In this document: in pieces, positions 1 to 6,528 of the stretch
Numbering within the stretch: the first letter of the stretch is position 1
Layout of the letters: every line of letters begins with the position of its first letter
Source of the DNA: Clostridiales bacterium
GTDB taxonomy: Bacteria; Bacillota; Clostridia; Clostridiales; Caloramatoraceae
NCBI GenBank assembly: GCA_026416355.1
Contig: JAOAFH010000105.1
Location: forward strand, 1 to 16,429
Length of the DNA stretch: 16,429 nt
Direction of reading: 5' to 3'
Notes under the pieces: model-generated
Seen by the model: the letters and a program-made list of their open reading frames with translations, nothing else
What the model was told of the DNA's origin: nothing
The model's database searches: none
Position numbers and translations under genes: made by a program

Positions 1-276
1 GATGGAAATGCAAATGCATCATTGGTTCTTGGCATAGTTTCGTTGATATTTACTTTTGTTCCAATTTGGGGATTTATCCCAATTATAACTGCAGTAATTG
101 GACTTGTTTTAGGGTTAAGTGCTAAAAAGAGTATAAAGGAAAACCCAAACGAAGTTACTGGCATGGGAATGGCAACGGCAGGAATAATATTATGTACATT
201 TGTTATTGTAATTTTCATTCTAGGTCTTATGGGATGTGTATTATTCAGTGCAACCAATGTCAAAATGATAAAATAA
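1..276 (+). CDS. DUF4190 family small membrane protein (5' end outside window)
   Basis: The reading frame is open from base 1 (D-G-N-A-N-A-S-L-V-L-G...) and stops with TAA at 274-276. The true start lies upstream of the window; the TTG at 22 is internal, because the residues before it match residues 4-10 of the next gene. Two hydrophobic segments are visible, the first around VLGIVSLIFTFVPIWGF and the second around GIILCTFVIVIFILGLMG. They are separated by a short polar loop containing KENPNEVTGMGMA. This is the DUF4190 pattern: a small protein with two membrane-spanning helices and a conserved G-M-G-M/L-A stretch before helix two. The function of the family is unknown. It is a close paralogue of the following gene, so the pair is a tandem duplication. 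Confidence 0.85.
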   Translation, partial: DGNANASLVLGIVSLIFTFVPIWGFIPIITAVIGLVLGLSAKKSIKENPNEVTGMGMATAGIILCTFVIVIFILGLMGCVLFSATNVKMIK

Positions 277-342
277 TTTTTGTATAAAAAAAATCTCTCT
301 TTAATATAATGTAATGTATGTATATTAAAGGGGGATTTTACT

Positions 343-621
343 ATGAGAAACGATGGAAATGCAATTGCATCAATGGTTCTTGGCATAATATCATTAGTTC
401 TTTTGTTTTTACCAGGAATAGGATGGTTTGGTATTATAACAGCTATCGTTGGCCTAGTTCTTGGAATAAATTCAAAGAATAGAATTAAGGCAAATCCAAA
501 TGAATTAGGTGGAATGGGAATGGCTTCTGCAGGAGTGGTTATGAATATAGTTGCACTTGTATTAGTAATATTAGGACTAATTGCATGTGGAGCGTTTATT
601 GGTGTAATGTCACAATTGTAG
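343..621 (+). CDS. DUF4190 family small membrane protein
   Basis: 92-residue protein with ATG at 343 and a ribosome binding site AAAGGGGG at 328-334. It shares the N-terminal D-G-N-A-x-A-S-x-V-L-G block, the first hydrophobic helix, the loop KANPNELGGMGMASAG and the second helix with the upstream copy; the DNA around 351-390 is also nearly the same as bases 1-40. Two membrane helices and no catalytic residues are visible, and the function is unknown. A TATAAT at 305-310 in the 66-base gap could be a -10 element, but no convincing -35 is spaced correctly, so the gene may be read from its own promoter or together with the first copy. Confidence 0.85.
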   Translation: MRNDGNAIASMVLGIISLVLLFLPGIGWFGIITAIVGLVLGINSKNRIKANPNELGGMGMASAGVVMNIVALVLVILGLIACGAFIGVMSQL

Positions 622-631
622 TATAATAAAA

Positions 632-666
632 TAGCACCAAGCAGATAAATTATCTGTTTGGTGCTA
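632..666 (-). terminator. Intrinsic terminator for the RMD1-like gene
   Basis: A 17-bp inverted repeat (arms near 632-648 and 650-666, one G.U pair; the innermost pairs open to form the loop). On the minus strand it is followed by a T-rich run (TTTTATTATA, complement of 621-631), so it terminates the minus-strand gene ending at 673. It may also stop transcription of the DUF4190 gene from the other side, although no T-tract follows on the plus strand. Confidence 0.8.
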
Positions 667-672
667 AAATAT

Positions 673-1488
673 TTAAAATATCTTTTCTAATATAGACATA
701 ACTATTTCTACAATAAATAGTATAATAACCATCCACTCAAGTTTAGTTCCACGTTTAGCATGGGTTAGAGATGTAAATACTTCTGTAATATCAAGTAATA
801 CTTCGGTTTTGTGCCTAATTTTATCGTATCTATCCTTTAGTTCAAATAAGTCTGATAGTTTAGTGAAAAATTCTTCGGCATCTTCAATTTTCCAAGCCAC
901 ATCTGGTTTGTCTAAAAGCATAATATATGAAATGGTATTGTATTTAAATCTTAAAACCTTTGAAGACATTTTAGCTAGGTGTGTATCGCTAAGGTGAAGC
1001 TTTCCGTTATCTAGATAAACAATTATGTTTTCTATTTCATCTAGTAAATTATCTATATCTACCTCAATCTTTTTAAGTGCAACAGATTTTGCTAGGATTG
1101 TTGCTACAATTTCCATATAGTAAGGTTTAAAAACATTTACAGTTATAGAATCGTAACTTAATTCTTCATCTTTGTTTTTATCTATTACAAGTCTAAAATC
1201 CTCTATGTAATTAAATATAGTGTTGTTTTTAAGAGTATTATCAATTTTTTTTAGATATTCTATAACATCTCTTTGTTCATGAAAGGTCAGATTGGCAGAT
1301 ACAATTGAACCAAAATGATATACATAAACATATTTATTATTAGGGTGAGATAAAATTCCTTTAAGATTTCTTTCATCAAGTATAAGAGGTTCTTCCCACT
1401 TAAATTTTTTATTTATTCCAAAATAGTTGGCAATTTTATAAAGGTTTATTTCATTACTTATAAAACTTGCCTTAAATTCATAAAACAT
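673..1488 (-). CDS. RMD1/YagE family (DUF155) membrane-anchored protein
   Basis: 271-residue protein resembling the RMD1/Sif2/Sif3 (DUF155) family: an N-terminal alpha/beta region with a Y-x-F-x-x-G-x-I/V block (YVYHFGSIV near residue 57), a long charged helical middle section, then a C-terminal block HAKRGTKLEWMVIILF leading into one hydrophobic helix (about residues 250-268) with a short tail. The KLEW-plus-helix ending is characteristic of the family. Eukaryotic members are mitochondrial membrane proteins; bacterial members have no settled biochemical function. It probably sits on the cytoplasmic membrane by its C-terminal tail. The ATG at 1488 follows an AAAAGGGG ribosome binding site on the minus strand. 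It is transcribed alone from a promoter in the 65-base gap to the divergent thioredoxin-like gene. Confidence 0.85.
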   Translation of the reverse strand: MFYEFKASFISNEINLYKIANYFGINKKFKWEEPLILDERNLKGILSHPNNKYVYVYHFGSIVSANLTFHEQRDVIEYLKKIDNTLKNNTIFNYIEDFRLVIDKNKDEELSYDSITVNVFKPYYMEIVATILAKSVALKKIEVDIDNLLDEIENIIVYLDNGKLHLSDTHLAKMSSKVLRFKYNTISYIMLLDKPDVAWKIEDAEEFFTKLSDLFELKDRYDKIRHKTEVLLDITEVFTSLTHAKRGTKLEWMVIILFIVEIVMSILEKIF

Positions 1489-1525
1489 AACATAGACCCC
1501 TTTTAATAGATTTAATCTTGTTTTT

Positions 1526-1554
1526 ATTGTATAATTAATATTAGATAATGTAAA
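1526..1554 (-). promoter_or_regulatory. Sigma-A-type promoter of the RMD1-like gene
   Basis: On the minus strand TTTACA (1549-1554) is separated by 17 bases from TACAAT (1526-1531), each one base from the consensus. The predicted start is near 1519, about 30 bases ahead of the ATG at 1488. It overlaps the 5' region of the divergent gene. Confidence 0.6.
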
Positions 1555-1568
1555 TGGGCGGTGGAAAA

Positions 1569-2069
1569 ATGTTTAATGTATTAACAGGTATATCAGTTGA
1601 AGAATATTTAAAAACATATGATGAATCCAAACTTACTAAGCATAATTATTTTATGGATAAAGTAATGAGTTCTAATGTTTTAAATGAAGTTGTTAAAAAA
1701 GCAAATAAAGATTTCATGATTCTTATGTTTTCAGAAGAATATTGTCCTGATTGTTTAATATTATTCCCATTTATTAAATTTTTAAATGATAAAATGGGTA
1801 TCAATGTAAAAATATTAAAAAGACAGGGAAATGAGGATGTTTTAAAAGAACTAACAGGAGATTCAAGAATACCAACAGCCCTTTTTATAAACACAGATAA
1901 TACATTAAGGGGAATGATTATAGAGTTTCCTCCAGAATTTAAAAATAGTTTAATAGGGCTTTCTATGGATGATATGAAACAAAAAATATCAGAGTATAGA
2001 GAAGGAAAATATATTGAGCTAATTGAGAAGGAAATAGTAAATATAGTTAATACTAAAGGGGCTTTTTAA
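1569..2069 (+). CDS. Thioredoxin-fold protein with a CPDC motif
   Basis: 166-residue cytosolic protein (no signal peptide). A conserved-looking E-E-Y-C-P-D-C at residues 56-62 and a cis-proline site R-I-P-T (100-103) mark a thioredoxin fold. The size and the YCPDC form fit the Thioredoxin_9 group of Firmicutes, thought to act as thiol-disulfide reductases; substrates are unknown. An in-frame ATG lies five codons upstream at 1554, but it has no ribosome binding site, whereas the ATG at 1569 is preceded by the G-rich GGGCGGTGG (1557-1565). I therefore prefer 1569. The stop codon TAA (2067-2069) overlaps the stop of the convergent DUF2225 gene inside a shared terminator hairpin. Confidence 0.8.
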   Translation: MFNVLTGISVEEYLKTYDESKLTKHNYFMDKVMSSNVLNEVVKKANKDFMILMFSEEYCPDCLILFPFIKFLNDKMGINVKILKRQGNEDVLKELTGDSRIPTALFINTDNTLRGMIIEFPPEFKNSLIGLSMDDMKQKISEYREGKYIELIEKEIVNIVNTKGAF

Positions 2070-2078
2070 GCCCCTTTA
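2054..2078. terminator. Bidirectional terminator overlapping both stop codons
   Basis: An 11-bp perfect stem (TAAAGGGGCTT at 2054-2064 with its complement at 2068-2078) and a 3-base TTT loop. The palindrome TTAA at 2066-2069 supplies the TAA stop of the plus-strand thioredoxin-like gene and of the minus-strand DUF2225 gene, so one hairpin ends both convergent genes. Confidence 0.85.
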
Positions 2079-2833
2079 ATTAAATCCTTTTGATCTCTAG
2101 CCATCTCTTTAAGTCTAGGGTTTACCCCTGGAGTTACTATAACCTTACTAAACCATAATAGTGCTTCTTCGTTGTTTCCAAGTCTTCTTGCCAGCTCACC
2201 AATTAAGTATGATAATGTATGATTATCCATACCACATATAGGGAATGGCTCCTTTTCAAATGCCTCTTTAAAACCAACATAAGCCTGTTCTAAAAACTTC
2301 ATTTCTTCTTCTTTATTTTCAATTAATCTGTTAACCCATGCAATTTTAAGGCATGTATAGGCCTTTTCACTTGTTCTTGATTTTTTTACAACGGAATTTA
2401 ATAGAGATAGTTTATATCTTTCTATTGCTATATTTTCATCATATATTTCTGGATATTCTTTAAACTTAAACCTAGGTGTTATTGTTGATTTAATTAGTAG
2501 AATTTGCTCTGGTTTAAGTTTTTCAAAATATTGATTTAAGGCGCTATATCCACAACTTGGACAAATGTGTACATCATAAAATAGAGGATTTGGCCCTTCG
2601 TATTTTGGCATTAAATCAGTATCCATTCCAATTCTTCTGGTTTTACCGTTTTTTAATGCTTTGGATTTAAATTCAGTATCACATACAGGACAGATTATTG
2701 TTTTATCATAAAGGAAAGTGTCCACAGTTTTCTTTACAGTAGGTTCGTCTTTCTTTGGTTCTTCTTTTTCGTAAATGTTTAATTTAATATCTTTAAATCC
2801 AAGATTTTCAAGCCCTGAAAATAAATCTGACAT
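2066..2833 (-). CDS. DUF2225 family zinc-ribbon protein
   Basis: 255-residue cytosolic protein. Residues 48-51 (CPVC) and 91-94 (CPSC, in HICPSCGYSA) form a two-knuckle zinc ribbon. The second half is alpha-helical and TPR-like, including an N-N-E-E-A-L-L-W-F-S-K-V segment. This arrangement and length match the DUF2225 family, common in Clostridia and of unknown function. It is the last gene of the minus-strand operon, 4 bases after the FlhB-like gene. Its helical half may be a protein-binding platform, but that is inference from repeat-like helices only. Confidence 0.85.
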   Translation of the reverse strand: MSDLFSGLENLGFKDIKLNIYEKEEPKKDEPTVKKTVDTFLYDKTIICPVCDTEFKSKALKNGKTRRIGMDTDLMPKYEGPNPLFYDVHICPSCGYSALNQYFEKLKPEQILLIKSTITPRFKFKEYPEIYDENIAIERYKLSLLNSVVKKSRTSEKAYTCLKIAWVNRLIENKEEEMKFLEQAYVGFKEAFEKEPFPICGMDNHTLSYLIGELARRLGNNEEALLWFSKVIVTPGVNPRLKEMARDQKDLIKGA

Positions 2834-2837
2834 ATAA

Positions 2838-3113
2838 TCACTCCTTATGCTTTAGTTCCTTTGCTTGCGAATCTATATAATATATATAGGCAATAATCTT
2901 TGCTACAGCTTCATATAGTTCTGGTGGAATTGGAGCAGAAGGTTCAACTCTACTAAGTTCTTCTGCAAGTGTCTTATCCTCAACAATGGGTATATTGTGT
3001 TCTTTTGCTTTATTAATTATTTTATTTGCAATATCACCAAGTCCTACTGCAGTAACAATAGGAGCCTTATAATTGTTGTTATATTTTAGTGCAACAGCTT
3101 TTTTTCTTTTCAT
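2838..3113 (-). CDS. Stand-alone FlhB C-terminal-domain protein (FlhB2/YlqH-like)
   Basis: 91-residue protein aligned by eye with the cytoplasmic C-terminal domain of FlhB/YscU export-switch proteins: AVALKYN, then APIVTAVGLGDIANKI, IPIVEDKTLAEEL and IPPELYEAVAKIIAYIY. FlhB itself has four membrane helices and an autocleaving N-P-T-H sequence before the AVALKY strand. Here the protein begins almost exactly at that strand (M-K-R-K-K-A-V-A-L-K-Y), so it corresponds to the cleaved C-terminal fragment with no membrane part and no cleavage site. The ATG overlaps the TGA of the preceding FliK-like gene (ATGA, 3110-3113), which implies translational coupling. Bacillus subtilis has a comparable ylqG-ylqH pair. 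A role in or derived from flagellar export is inferred; no experiment is known to me. Confidence 0.85.
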   Translation of the reverse strand: MKRKKAVALKYNNNYKAPIVTAVGLGDIANKIINKAKEHNIPIVEDKTLAEELSRVEPSAPIPPELYEAVAKIIAYIYYIDSQAKELKHKE

Positions 3114-4288
3114 ACCTTCACATCCAAATCACTAAATATTGCTTCGTTGAAAAAATTCACTATATTTTTATGACTATTAGAAATTTCATCAACACTAATA
3201 CTTAAAAGATTTAACCCAACATCATGCAGAGAACTTTTTAACACATCTGTTTGACCTTTGATTAAGCTGATAAATTCTTTTGCGCATTTTAAATTGACTA
3301 ATATGTTGTTATTTTGCTTATGAATATACGCTTCAATAGTTTCCATATGAGGCGTAACTACCTTCATAAAAAACTTTACATCGTTTATATCAATAACTTT
3401 TTTAGATTTATACTTGTTTTTAATTATAATACTGTTTTGATATAGGTTGTTATTAATTGGTGTGTTAAAAAAATAAAAGCTGTAGTTTTTATTTATCATT
3501 TTAATTATATCAAATTTTTCAATAAAGTCATTAATTATATTATTATATTCAATTTGGGAACTAAAGTTTTGGGATAATTCCTCACAAACTTGTGCAAATG
3601 TATAAATTTTAGTAGGTTTTGTATTTGTATGATTAGCAAGATTTTGTATAATATAATTAACAAAAGTGCTTTCGTTTAAAAAGTGTTTTGTTTTTATTAT
3701 GTTATCAATTGACATAGAAAGTTTATTTTCAAGCATAAAACACAAAAAATCTGTGTCTATATCCTCTAGATTGTTTAGATATTGTTTTATAAACTCTAAT
3801 TGACTAGAATCTAATTTTATATTAAAAAACTTATCAAGCAGAGTTTTAAATTCTTCATCGGAAAGTCCTTTAAGTTTATGGATTATATTTATTGTGTTAT
3901 TAAGTAAAATAATGTTTTCATCTGTTGCAGGAAGATTAAATTTAACCAATGAAGAAATTAGTTCTTGCGCTTTGTTTTGCGGTATTGATAGCCTGTCAGC
4001 TATAAGTTTAACTTCATTAAAGTCTTTTTCTTCCTGTTTTGATTCAACAAGCTTTAATGTAACTGTTTCGTTATCTAAATTTTCAATAAAAAATTTTAAA
4101 AAACCTTCTTCTTTTTTAATATCCTTAGATAAAAAAATAGCAGGGAAAACAGAACCATCAAAAAGCCTAATGGCACCCCTGTTATCATCTAGAGCAATTA
4201 TTTTAGCTTTTATAACTGAACCTTCGTAAAGTTTTTTAGGTTGATTTAAATTATCCCTTAGTAATTTTTCTAATCCTTGTATTTTCAT
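3110..4288 (-). CDS. YlqG/FliK C-terminal-domain-like protein
   Basis: 392-residue protein with no signal peptide or membrane helices. The N-terminus carries a beta-rich stretch (GSVIKAKIIALDDNRGAIRL, then GSVFPAIF). The middle is helical and low in complexity (Lys/Asn/Ile-rich). The C-terminal region, about residues 300-385, resembles the FliK hook-length-control C-terminal domain: a T-P-H-M-E-T-I-E-A-Y strand, N-N-I-L-V-N-L-K, a helix, then L-K-S-S-L-H-D-V-G-L-N-L-L-S-I-S-V. FliK normally contacts the FlhB C-terminal domain to switch export substrates, and here the next gene is exactly such a domain. The pair may therefore have kept that interaction. The start ATG at 4288 has GGTGAT upstream. 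Assignment to FliK is at fold level and less certain than for its neighbour. Confidence 0.65.
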   Translation of the reverse strand: MKIQGLEKLLRDNLNQPKKLYEGSVIKAKIIALDDNRGAIRLFDGSVFPAIFLSKDIKKEEGFLKFFIENLDNETVTLKLVESKQEEKDFNEVKLIADRLSIPQNKAQELISSLVKFNLPATDENIILLNNTINIIHKLKGLSDEEFKTLLDKFFNIKLDSSQLEFIKQYLNNLEDIDTDFLCFMLENKLSMSIDNIIKTKHFLNESTFVNYIIQNLANHTNTKPTKIYTFAQVCEELSQNFSSQIEYNNIINDFIEKFDIIKMINKNYSFYFFNTPINNNLYQNSIIIKNKYKSKKVIDINDVKFFMKVVTPHMETIEAYIHKQNNNILVNLKCAKEFISLIKGQTDVLKSSLHDVGLNLLSISVDEISNSHKNIVNFFNEAIFSDLDVKV

Positions 4289-4303
4289 AACATCACCTAT
4301 TAA

Positions 4304-4331
4304 GTTATCGGATTAAAATAAATAAAATCAA
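4304..4331 (-). promoter_or_regulatory. Possible promoter of the FliK-like/FlhB-like/DUF2225 operon
   Basis: On the minus strand TTGATT (4326-4331) and GATAAC (4304-4309) are 16 bases apart, 16-20 bases upstream of the first start codon. The match is imperfect, so this is tentative. Confidence 0.3.
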
Positions 4332-4374
4332 GGGTGATTTAGATAAAATAATTTTAATAGTAGGAAGTGATGAC

Positions 4375-5058
4375 ATGGCAGTATACGCAATTTCAGATTT
4401 GCATTTATCATTATCAACAGACAAACCAATGGATGTATTTGGAGAACTATGGAAGGACCATCATCTTAAGGTTATGGAAAATTGGAATAGCAAGGTTAAT
4501 GATGATGATTTGGTATTAGTTGCAGGAGATATATCATGGGCTATGAAGCTTGAAGAAGCATATAAAGATTTGGAATTTATTCATAATCTTAAAGGCAAAA
4601 AGGTATTTATTAAGGGAAATCATGATTATTGGTGGAGCTCTATATCAAAAATAAATGCATTGTTTGATGATATGTATTTTATACAAAACACCCATTATGT
4701 ATATAAGGATTATGCAATTTGTGGGACAAGAGGCTGGATTAATCTAGAAAATATTCAAGATGAACATGATTTAAAGGTACATAAAAGAGAACTTTTAAGG
4801 TTAAAGATGTCATTAGATAGTGCTAAAAAAAATGGATATGATAAATTAATTGTTATGATACATTATCCGCCTATAACTAAAATTGCAGTTAATCAAGAGT
4901 TTGTAGATACTTTAAAGGAGTATAATGTTGAAAAGGTTATTTATGGACATATACATTATGATGCAAGATATATCTGCGAAAATGGAGTAATTGATGGCAT
5001 TGAGTATATTTGTACATCCTGTGATATAATCAATTTTAATCCCATAAGGATTTTATAA
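4375..5058 (+). CDS. Calcineurin-like metallophosphoesterase
   Basis: 227-residue soluble enzyme with every metallophosphoesterase motif: D8-L-H10 near the N-terminus, G51-D52-I-S-W, G81-N82-H83-D84-Y-W-W, a histidine at 163 (MIHYPP), and G191-H192-I-H194-Y-D. These residues bind the two metal ions (typically Mn/Fe) that hydrolyse phosphate esters. The length and the GDISWAM / GNHDYWWSS wording fit the COG1768-type group of Firmicutes, whose physiological substrate is not established. The ATG at 4375 is preceded by AGGAAGTGAT. It lies 37 bases ahead of the HMA-fold gene, with no terminator seen between them, so the two may be co-transcribed. Confidence 0.9.
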   Translation: MAVYAISDLHLSLSTDKPMDVFGELWKDHHLKVMENWNSKVNDDDLVLVAGDISWAMKLEEAYKDLEFIHNLKGKKVFIKGNHDYWWSSISKINALFDDMYFIQNTHYVYKDYAICGTRGWINLENIQDEHDLKVHKRELLRLKMSLDSAKKNGYDKLIVMIHYPPITKIAVNQEFVDTLKEYNVEKVIYGHIHYDARYICENGVIDGIEYICTSCDIINFNPIRIL

Positions 5059-5061
5059 TTA

Positions 5062-5090
5062 TTTTTGGGCAAACTAATTGCAGGAGGTGT
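5062..5090 (+). promoter_or_regulatory. Conserved leader motif plus ribosome binding site (copy A)
   Basis: TTTTTGGGCAAACTAAT (5062-5078) followed by AGGAGGTGT (5082-5090) just ahead of the ATG at 5096. The same 17 bases with one change occur at 6533-6549, again right before AGGAGGTGT. In this copy GCAA and TTGC can pair around a loop ACTAA. It lies too close to the start codon to be a promoter that keeps the ribosome binding site, so a translational or RNA-level role is more likely. Confidence 0.5.
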
Positions 5091-5095
5091 GTTTT

Positions 5096-5305
5096 ATGAA
5101 GGAATATTCTTTTAAAGTTCCATCTATGCACGATGAGACTTCTGCAAAAGAAATTGTTAGTATAGTCAACGGAATTCGTGGAATACAGAATGTTGATGTA
5201 GACTATCAAGAGGGAACAATAAATGTATTTTATGATGAAAACCAAGTAATTGAAGATAAGATTAGATATACAATTGAGAAAAAAGGGTTTAAAGTAAGGG
5301 ATTAA
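5096..5305 (+). CDS. HMA-fold protein lacking the CxxC metal site
   Basis: 69-residue protein with the ferredoxin-like beta-alpha-beta-beta-alpha-beta pattern of heavy-metal-associated (HMA, CopZ-type) domains: a YSFKVPSM strand, helix T-S-A-K-E-I-V-S-I-V, I-R-G-I-Q-N-V-D-V-D strand, G-T-I-N-V-F-Y strand, a helix and a final K-G-F-K-V. The canonical G-M-x-C-x-x-C is replaced by S-M-H-D-E-T-S, so both copper-binding cysteines are missing (Asp and Ser in their places). Metal chaperoning in the usual way is therefore unlikely, and it may bind another ligand or a protein. I chose the ATG at 5096 because AGGAGGTG sits 6 bases upstream; the TTG at 5078 has no site. It follows the phosphoesterase gene and ends in a strong hairpin. 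Confidence 0.8.
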   Translation: MKEYSFKVPSMHDETSAKEIVSIVNGIRGIQNVDVDYQEGTINVFYDENQVIEDKIRYTIEKKGFKVRD

Positions 5306-5307
5306 TA

Positions 5308-5331
5308 AATGGCTGTGTTTTCACAGCCATT
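5308..5331 (+). terminator. Intrinsic terminator
   Basis: AATGGCTGTG (5308-5317), loop TTTT, CACAGCCATT (5322-5331): a 10-bp perfect stem 2 bases after the HMA-fold gene's stop, followed by an A/T-rich run (ATTTATATA). It ends the phosphoesterase/HMA unit. Confidence 0.8.
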
Positions 5332-5342
5332 ATTTATATATC

Positions 5343-5371
5343 TTGTTGCAGCTTGTTTATTGTGGTATATT
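5343..5371 (+). promoter_or_regulatory. Sigma-A-type promoter for the HEPN-deoD unit
   Basis: TTGTTG (5343-5348), 17-base spacer, TATATT (5366-5371). The predicted start is near 5378, with AGGTGAT (5390-5396) and the ATG at 5400 downstream. Its position directly after a terminator supports it. Confidence 0.5.
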
Positions 5372-5399
5372 ATAGCTATAAAATTATTTAGGTGATTAT

Positions 5400-5771
5400 A
5401 TGTACGATTATATTGATAAAAGTGAAAGAGATATAAAATCAGCAAAAGTTTTATTAGAACATCAATGTGGTAATGATTATGTAGCATTTCATTGCCATCA
5501 AGCAGTAGAAAAGGCACTAAAGGCTTTAATAATAAAATATAAACAACAAATTATTGAAGGTCACAGTTTGATATTTTTATGTAAAGAAGCATCAAATATT
5601 GATAAACGATTTTTAGATTATAAAAAAGATTGTACATTTGTAAATCAATACTACATTGAAACTAGGTATCCAGCAGAAAGTCCTCTAATTGTAAGTGATG
5701 ATGAAGCACAAGAATGTATAAATATAGCATCAAGAATATTAGATTTAGTTAAAAATATAATAAATATATAA
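5400..5771 (+). CDS. HEPN domain protein
   Basis: 123-residue helical protein of the HEPN family (PF05168-like). Visible hallmarks are S-E-R-D-I-K-S-A-K at the N-terminus, the H-C-H-Q-A-V-E-K-A-L-K-A-L helix (residues 31-43) and T-R-Y-P (88-91). HEPN proteins are often nucleic-acid- or nucleotide-related and are frequently encoded beside a MNT nucleotidyltransferase as a toxin-antitoxin pair. No MNT gene is present on either side. The R-x4-6-H motif of RNase-active HEPN toxins is absent: after R89 no histidine occurs at positions 94-96. A toxin role is therefore not supported. It sits 21 bases upstream of deoD, with no terminator between, so co-transcription is likely. Confidence 0.85.
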   Translation: MYDYIDKSERDIKSAKVLLEHQCGNDYVAFHCHQAVEKALKALIIKYKQQIIEGHSLIFLCKEASNIDKRFLDYKKDCTFVNQYYIETRYPAESPLIVSDDEAQECINIASRILDLVKNIINI

Positions 5772-5792
5772 TTTACATGAGAAGGATTTAAT

Positions 5793-6491
5793 ATGATTAT
5801 ACATATTGGAGCAAAGGAAGGGCAAATAGCCGAGACTATATTGCTGCCTGGGGATCCACTTAGAGCAAAATTTATAGCCGAAAACTTTTTAGAAAATGCA
5901 GAGTGTTATAACGAAGTTAGAGGAATGTATGGTTTTACTGGATATTACAAGGGCAAAAGGGTTTCAGTTCAAGGAACAGGTATGGGTGTACCATCAATAT
6001 CAATCTATGTAAATGAGCTTATAAATAGTTATGGGGTTAAAAACTTAATTAGAATAGGAACATGTGGTGCAATAAAAGAGGATGTTAAAGTTAGAGATGT
6101 AATATTAGCAATGAGTGCTTGTACAAGTTCAAGCACAAACAGACTAATTTTCAATGGAATGGACTATGCTCCAACTGCAAATTTTGAGCTTTTAAATAAG
6201 GCATATAACTTTGCAAAAGAAAATGGTATGGATGTTAGAGTAGGAAGTGTATTAACAGAGGATACATTCTATCATGATGATAGAGACTTTTATAAGATAT
6301 GGTCAAAATATGGAGTTATGGCAGTAGAGATGGAAACAGCTGCACTTTATACTCTTGCTGCAAAATATGGAGTTAATGCACTATCAATATTAACTGTTTC
6401 AGACCATGTTGTAACAGGAGAAGAAACAACAGCAGCAGAAAGACAAACTACATTTACAAAAATGATGGAAATAGCACTAAGCTTAGCTTAA
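5793..6491 (+). CDS. deoD: Purine nucleoside phosphorylase, DeoD type
   Basis: 232-residue cytosolic enzyme that cleaves purine (deoxy)nucleosides with phosphate to free base plus (deoxy)ribose-1-phosphate in purine salvage. The residues known from Escherichia coli DeoD fall at the same numbers here: H4, G20, R24, R43, R87, E179-M180-E181, D204 and R217, within PGDPLRAK, IRIGTCGA, VEMETAALY and TVSDH. D204 and a purine-accommodating site fit the hexameric, broad-specificity (6-oxo and 6-amino) class. The ATG follows GAGAAGG. It is probably co-transcribed with the HEPN gene and is ended by the hairpin at 6497-6513. Confidence 0.97.
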   Translation: MIIHIGAKEGQIAETILLPGDPLRAKFIAENFLENAECYNEVRGMYGFTGYYKGKRVSVQGTGMGVPSISIYVNELINSYGVKNLIRIGTCGAIKEDVKVRDVILAMSACTSSSTNRLIFNGMDYAPTANFELLNKAYNFAKENGMDVRVGSVLTEDTFYHDDRDFYKIWSKYGVMAVEMETAALYTLAAKYGVNALSILTVSDHVVTGEETTAAERQTTFTKMMEIALSLA

Positions 6492-6496
6492 AAATT

Positions 6497-6518
6497 TCGC
6501 CTTTAGGGCGAATTTTTT
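6497..6518 (+). terminator. Intrinsic terminator of deoD
   Basis: TTCGCC and GGCGAA pair around a short TTTAG loop, and the stem can extend with A-T pairs across one mismatch. A run of T follows on the 3' side. It begins within 6 bases of the deoD stop codon. Confidence 0.8.
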
Positions 6519-6528
6519 ATTTATTTTA

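Noticed and set aside
1554..1568. ATG at 1554 as start of the thioredoxin-like gene
   Set aside because: No ribosome binding site precedes it, it overlaps the -35 of the opposite-strand promoter, and the G-rich site at 1557-1565 serves the ATG at 1569.
5067..5077. GGGCAAACTAA (and GGGAAAACTAA at 6538-6548) as a sigma-F/sigma-G type -10 element
   Set aside because: The sequence does resemble a sigma-F -10, but no matching -35 is spaced correctly and transcription would start inside the ribosome binding site.
5302..5517. Minus-strand open frame across the HEPN promoter
   Set aside because: It overlaps the terminator, the promoter and the 5' part of a well-supported gene, and its protein has no recognisable pattern.
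5400..5771. HEPN toxin of a HEPN/MNT toxin-antitoxin system
   Set aside because: No MNT partner on either side and no R-x4-6-H motif.
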